DNA from: Datnioides undecimradiatus
Taxonomy: Eukaryota; Chordata; Actinopteri; Lobotiformes; Datnioididae
DNA: 64,000 nt
Direction of reading: 5' to 3'
NCBI GenBank assembly: GCA_008933995.1
Contig: WARS01002890.1
Span: forward strand, 186,001 to 250,000
Part shown: one piece after another, positions 61,076 to 64,000 of the stretch
How positions within the stretch are numbered: the first letter of the stretch is position 1
How the letters are laid out: every line of letters begins with the position of its first letter
Made by a program: the position numbers and the translations under genes
The notes under the pieces: model-generated
Seen by the model: the letters and a program-made list of their open reading frames with translations, nothing else
What the model was told of the DNA's origin: nothing
Database searches by the model: none

Positions 61076-62593
61076 GGTTTGGATGAGGAGAGGGTGTAAA
61101 GTTTAAAGCAGGACTGGGGTTTGAGTCCGATCTTCAAGGAGCAGTGCTAATTGCTAATTTCCCTCTGCTCACTGTGCAAAGTCACATATCCACCAGTTCC
61201 CCCCTCCCTCTGAGTTCAACAAGTCCCTCAGAACCGACACCACACGGTAACCCGTCCCCGCGCTGCGAGCGTGCTGTAGATCCGAGGCCCCGTCATCGAT
61301 GACCGCATCATTTGTCAGCGCCGTTCAAAATGCGTGTGCCCTTTAGAAAAAAAGAAAACAAAACATGAGTCATGTGACCTTTTTTGCCACCTTTGTAGTT
61401 AAAAGCAGGACAGACCGGTGGCGCATCAACTCAGAGAAACGCCGGCGCGTTCCCCGCGAACACCCCCCACGCCCCCCAGCTGCAACCACGTGCACCAGCT
61501 CTTCAAGAGAAAAAGCTATTTTTATCGGCTACAGTACTCTGAATGCTTTCACTGTCGGCGCTGCGCATCATGTGCGCTGCTGGCGTTTATTACCCCGCCG
61601 ACGATGTGCGCTGCACTTTGAGGTCATGAACAGACTGACAGTGGCGCTGCGTGAGGACAGCGCAGCTAATAATCAGCGCAAGGTGCTGGAAACAAACGTT
61701 AGCATCTGCTAGACGCTCAGCAGCTGAATCTGACATTTCCCTATAATGTTACTGGTTTCCATGACCTGCACATGGCGAATGCACATCTCGTACAGTTAAA
61801 CTCAGGTTCTGCACAACGTTCATCACTTCCAGCATCAGAATATGAACATTTATCATAGTTTTGCCTTTTGGCAGAACTGCTTTTAACCAAGTCGATGTCA
61901 CTTGTGTTGTAGCTTGTGCAGCAGATATAAAAGTCAAGGTTTTGTGTAAATAATATATTTAGCCAATTCACATGACTGTCAGGCTGAATTACTGATTTCT
62001 CAGGTGTTCATGAGAGGATTTGGCATTTTTGGCTCAGCACTGAGCAGAATAAACCAAATTTCATTCAAAGTCTGTCACTTTAAGGTGTTTTATCTATGTT
62101 AAATGTTCAGGAACCACAGACAAACGCACGTCAGCTCAGTTTAAGTAGTACAAGTTTGCAGTTCTTCTTCTGATCTGTTCATCCCGACTCGATCGCCGTC
62201 GGATGAGATGCTTCACAGCTCGCAGAAACAGTTCAAACCGCACACAGGTCTGTCCTGCAAAACAGCGGTCGCGCATACCGACACACGCATGGATCGCACT
62301 GTTATGTGAACAGGGTCGATTAGCGTTCAAACTCATCGATCTGCAGCTCGGACTCGTGGATCGTATGTGCGGGGGCAGCCCAGCACAGGGTCGGAGTCGG
62401 ACGCTTTGACATGAACATGGCGGCGTTTCGTTGAACAGACACCTTCTGTTTGATCTAATGATCAGCTTTTGTTGGATCTGACCTTCCTCTTACACGTATG
62501 GTCATGTCATGTGACCAGGTCTCATAATGTGCTGTGAACACTTGCAGAGCGTGAGCAGTGGTTTAGAAAGACGGGAAAGAGGGAGGAGGTCGC

Positions 62594-62599
62594 TCTCCC

Positions 62600-62641
<42 letters not shown>
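62594..62641. repeat. compound (CT)n(CA)n microsatellite
   Basis: CT run directly followed by a CA run; a separate GT run is at 62839-62865. In dbp intron 3. Confidence 0.9.
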
Positions 62642-63439
62642 TGTGGTGACATAACTCCCACTCAGTGTGTTGACATTAGGAACAACACTCCTGGGGTGTG
62701 TCACCTGGACTGAATTGTTTCTGGTGTGTGTGTATGTACATGTCTGCCCGCTGTTGTTCTTGCACACTCATGCGAAGGTGCACGTGCCTGACTCTGTGTT
62801 TGTTTGTGTGTGCAGAGGCGAGTCCAAGCCTGCCTGGGCGTGTGTGTGTGTGTGTGTGTGTGTGCGTGGGCGTCCATGTGCGCTCAGCGTCTCGCGGTGC
62901 AGCCGTGAACTGAAATTACACCGAGCGGGAGTGAAAGCAGATGTCGGAGATACTGCGGAGGGAGAATAGGAGATAATTGGAAGCGATCATGTGACCAGAA
63001 CAGCTCGGGACAAACACACATTCATTCTCTAATTAACACTAATTAGATTTTTAAATTCTTTTACTCAAAGCTAATAAAAAAATAATTCAATATCACTTTG
63101 AAAATAATAATTCTACCATTATTACAGTTGCTACTACTGATTTGGCACTGCTGCTGCTACTTTAATGCTGTTAGCGCTACAGCTAACACAGCTACACAGC
63201 TACATCTAATGCTACCGCCTGTACTGTTATTATCTTTGGGCGTTTGTGTTTGTTTGTGTTACAGCCGGATGCAAATTATACAAACTGGATTAAAACACAA
63301 ACAGTCGCAGTAACAATGAGCGTGAGCACACGCGAGCTGTCAGTCGTGACGTCGTGACCTCTTTTCAAAGCGTCAAATGGCGAATATTATTATTATACCC
63401 ATACCTACACTACACTACCTACACTATATATCCTATATA

Positions 63440-63800
63440 TATATATCATATATCATATCTTGTGTGTACATATACATATATTTATACATGTGAACATATT
63501 ATATACTGTTGCTGCTACCATTAGTAATATATACTGTTATTATATACTGTTTTTTACTATTGTTATTATCACATACTGCTACTACTGCTACTATTACTAT
63601 ATTATATATATATATTACTATATACTACCTTATTACCTACTTATCTTGTGTTTTTTTTTAAGTGTCCTTGCCCCATTCTGTATTTTTATTTCTATTTTTT
63701 CTACCTCAGTATCTTATGCTATTGTATTTTTATTGTTTTTCAAGTATACCGGACTGCTATGACAAACTAATTTCCCTTTGGGGATGAATAAAGTCGGCAA
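63440..63800 (+). mobile_element. LINE-like 3' tail
   Basis: An AT-rich stretch ends in ATTTCCCTTTGGGGATGAATAAAG (63769-63792), the typical 3' terminus of fish LINEs of the L2/Rex1 type, followed by a short AGTC-rich tail. No reverse-transcriptase coding sequence is present, so it is a truncated copy. Confidence 0.55.
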
Positions 63801-63924
63801 AGTCAAAAAAAGTCAAAGTCGAATATCGAATAATCAGAAAAGATCAAAAAAAACATTTTTTCAAAAACTTTGATTCAATGTGTGCTTTGATTTTTTTATT
63901 GTTTAGGTTTGGCTTATATGGAAG

Positions 63925-64000
63925 CTAAAGGGGGCGGGGCTTATGAGCTATACTGCAGCCAGCCAGCAGGGGGCGACCCAGGTGTTTAAATACAGTTCAG
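63925..64000 (+). repeat. fish dispersed repeat fragment with CTCF-type core
   Basis: GGGGCGGGGCTTATGAGCTATACTGCAGCCAGCC followed by AGCAGGGGGCGAC is a phrase I recognise from many fish loci. CCAGCAGGGGGCGAC at 63963-63977 fits the CTCF core consensus. The element runs off the window. Confidence 0.5.

Larger units (their letters stand above)
55101..64000 (+). other. dbp intron 3, running off the window
   Basis: I searched this interval by eye for the PAR motif (DPADL-like) and the basic region and found neither, so the intron must continue past the edge. It holds a CpG-rich E-box island (60860-60905), CT/GA and CA/GT tracts, an X-box-like motif (58622-58638), a LINE-like 3' tail and a CTCF-motif repeat. 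Confidence 0.5.

Noticed and set aside
61365..61712. 115-codon + strand frame in dbp intron 3
   Set aside because: No recognisable domain, no supporting splice sites, and no resemblance to PAR-bZIP sequence.

Overview
The window is vertebrate nuclear DNA, most likely from a teleost fish, probably a spiny-rayed one. The evidence is intron-rich genes with GT/AG junctions, very many CA/GT, CT/GA and CAG microsatellites, and several dispersed sequences of kinds I recognise from fish genomes. There are no operons, CRISPR arrays or prokaryotic features.

Three protein-coding genes can be supported, all on the + strand. (1) About 11.8-25 kb: a complete eight-exon gene for a Shisa6/7-type type I membrane protein, best called shisa7. 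It has a signal peptide, an eight-cysteine Shisa domain, one transmembrane helix, a symmetrical 69-nt cassette exon and a C-terminal EVTV PDZ ligand. The spliced CDS is 2067 nt (688 aa) and every intron phase closes. (2) About 29.9-41.4 kb: a large C2H2 zinc-finger gene, best called znf865. It has two non-coding 5' exons and one exon carrying the whole 1396-aa CDS, with about 12 fingers and a 33-residue polyglutamine run. (3) From about 47 kb past the right edge: the 5' part of a PAR-bZIP transcription factor, best called dbp. Three coding exons (228 residues) are present; the PAR and bZIP exons must lie beyond position 64000.

The rest is intergenic and intronic. From 1 to 11.7 kb there is no recognisable gene, only microsatellites and one purine-rich, promoter-like stretch near 4.3-5.0 kb. 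From 25 to 29.9 kb is the probable shisa7 3' UTR and a spacer. From 41.4 to 47 kb is AT-rich spacer with two oppositely oriented copies of one fish repeat, then two promoter-like clusters upstream of dbp. From 55.1 to 64 kb is dbp intron, holding a CpG-rich island with a perfect E-box, and a LINE-like 3' tail and a CTCF-motif repeat at the far end.

The genes share no pathway: one is a synaptic receptor auxiliary protein, one a nuclear zinc-finger protein and one a circadian-output transcription factor. Their linkage resembles human 19q13, where SHISA7 and ZNF865 are close and DBP is on the same arm. I see no convincing new biological system. The more interesting items are regulatory: nuclear-receptor motifs inside a repeat, a cassette exon behind a PTB-type tract, a duplicated CCAAT module, and a possible internal promoter in dbp.
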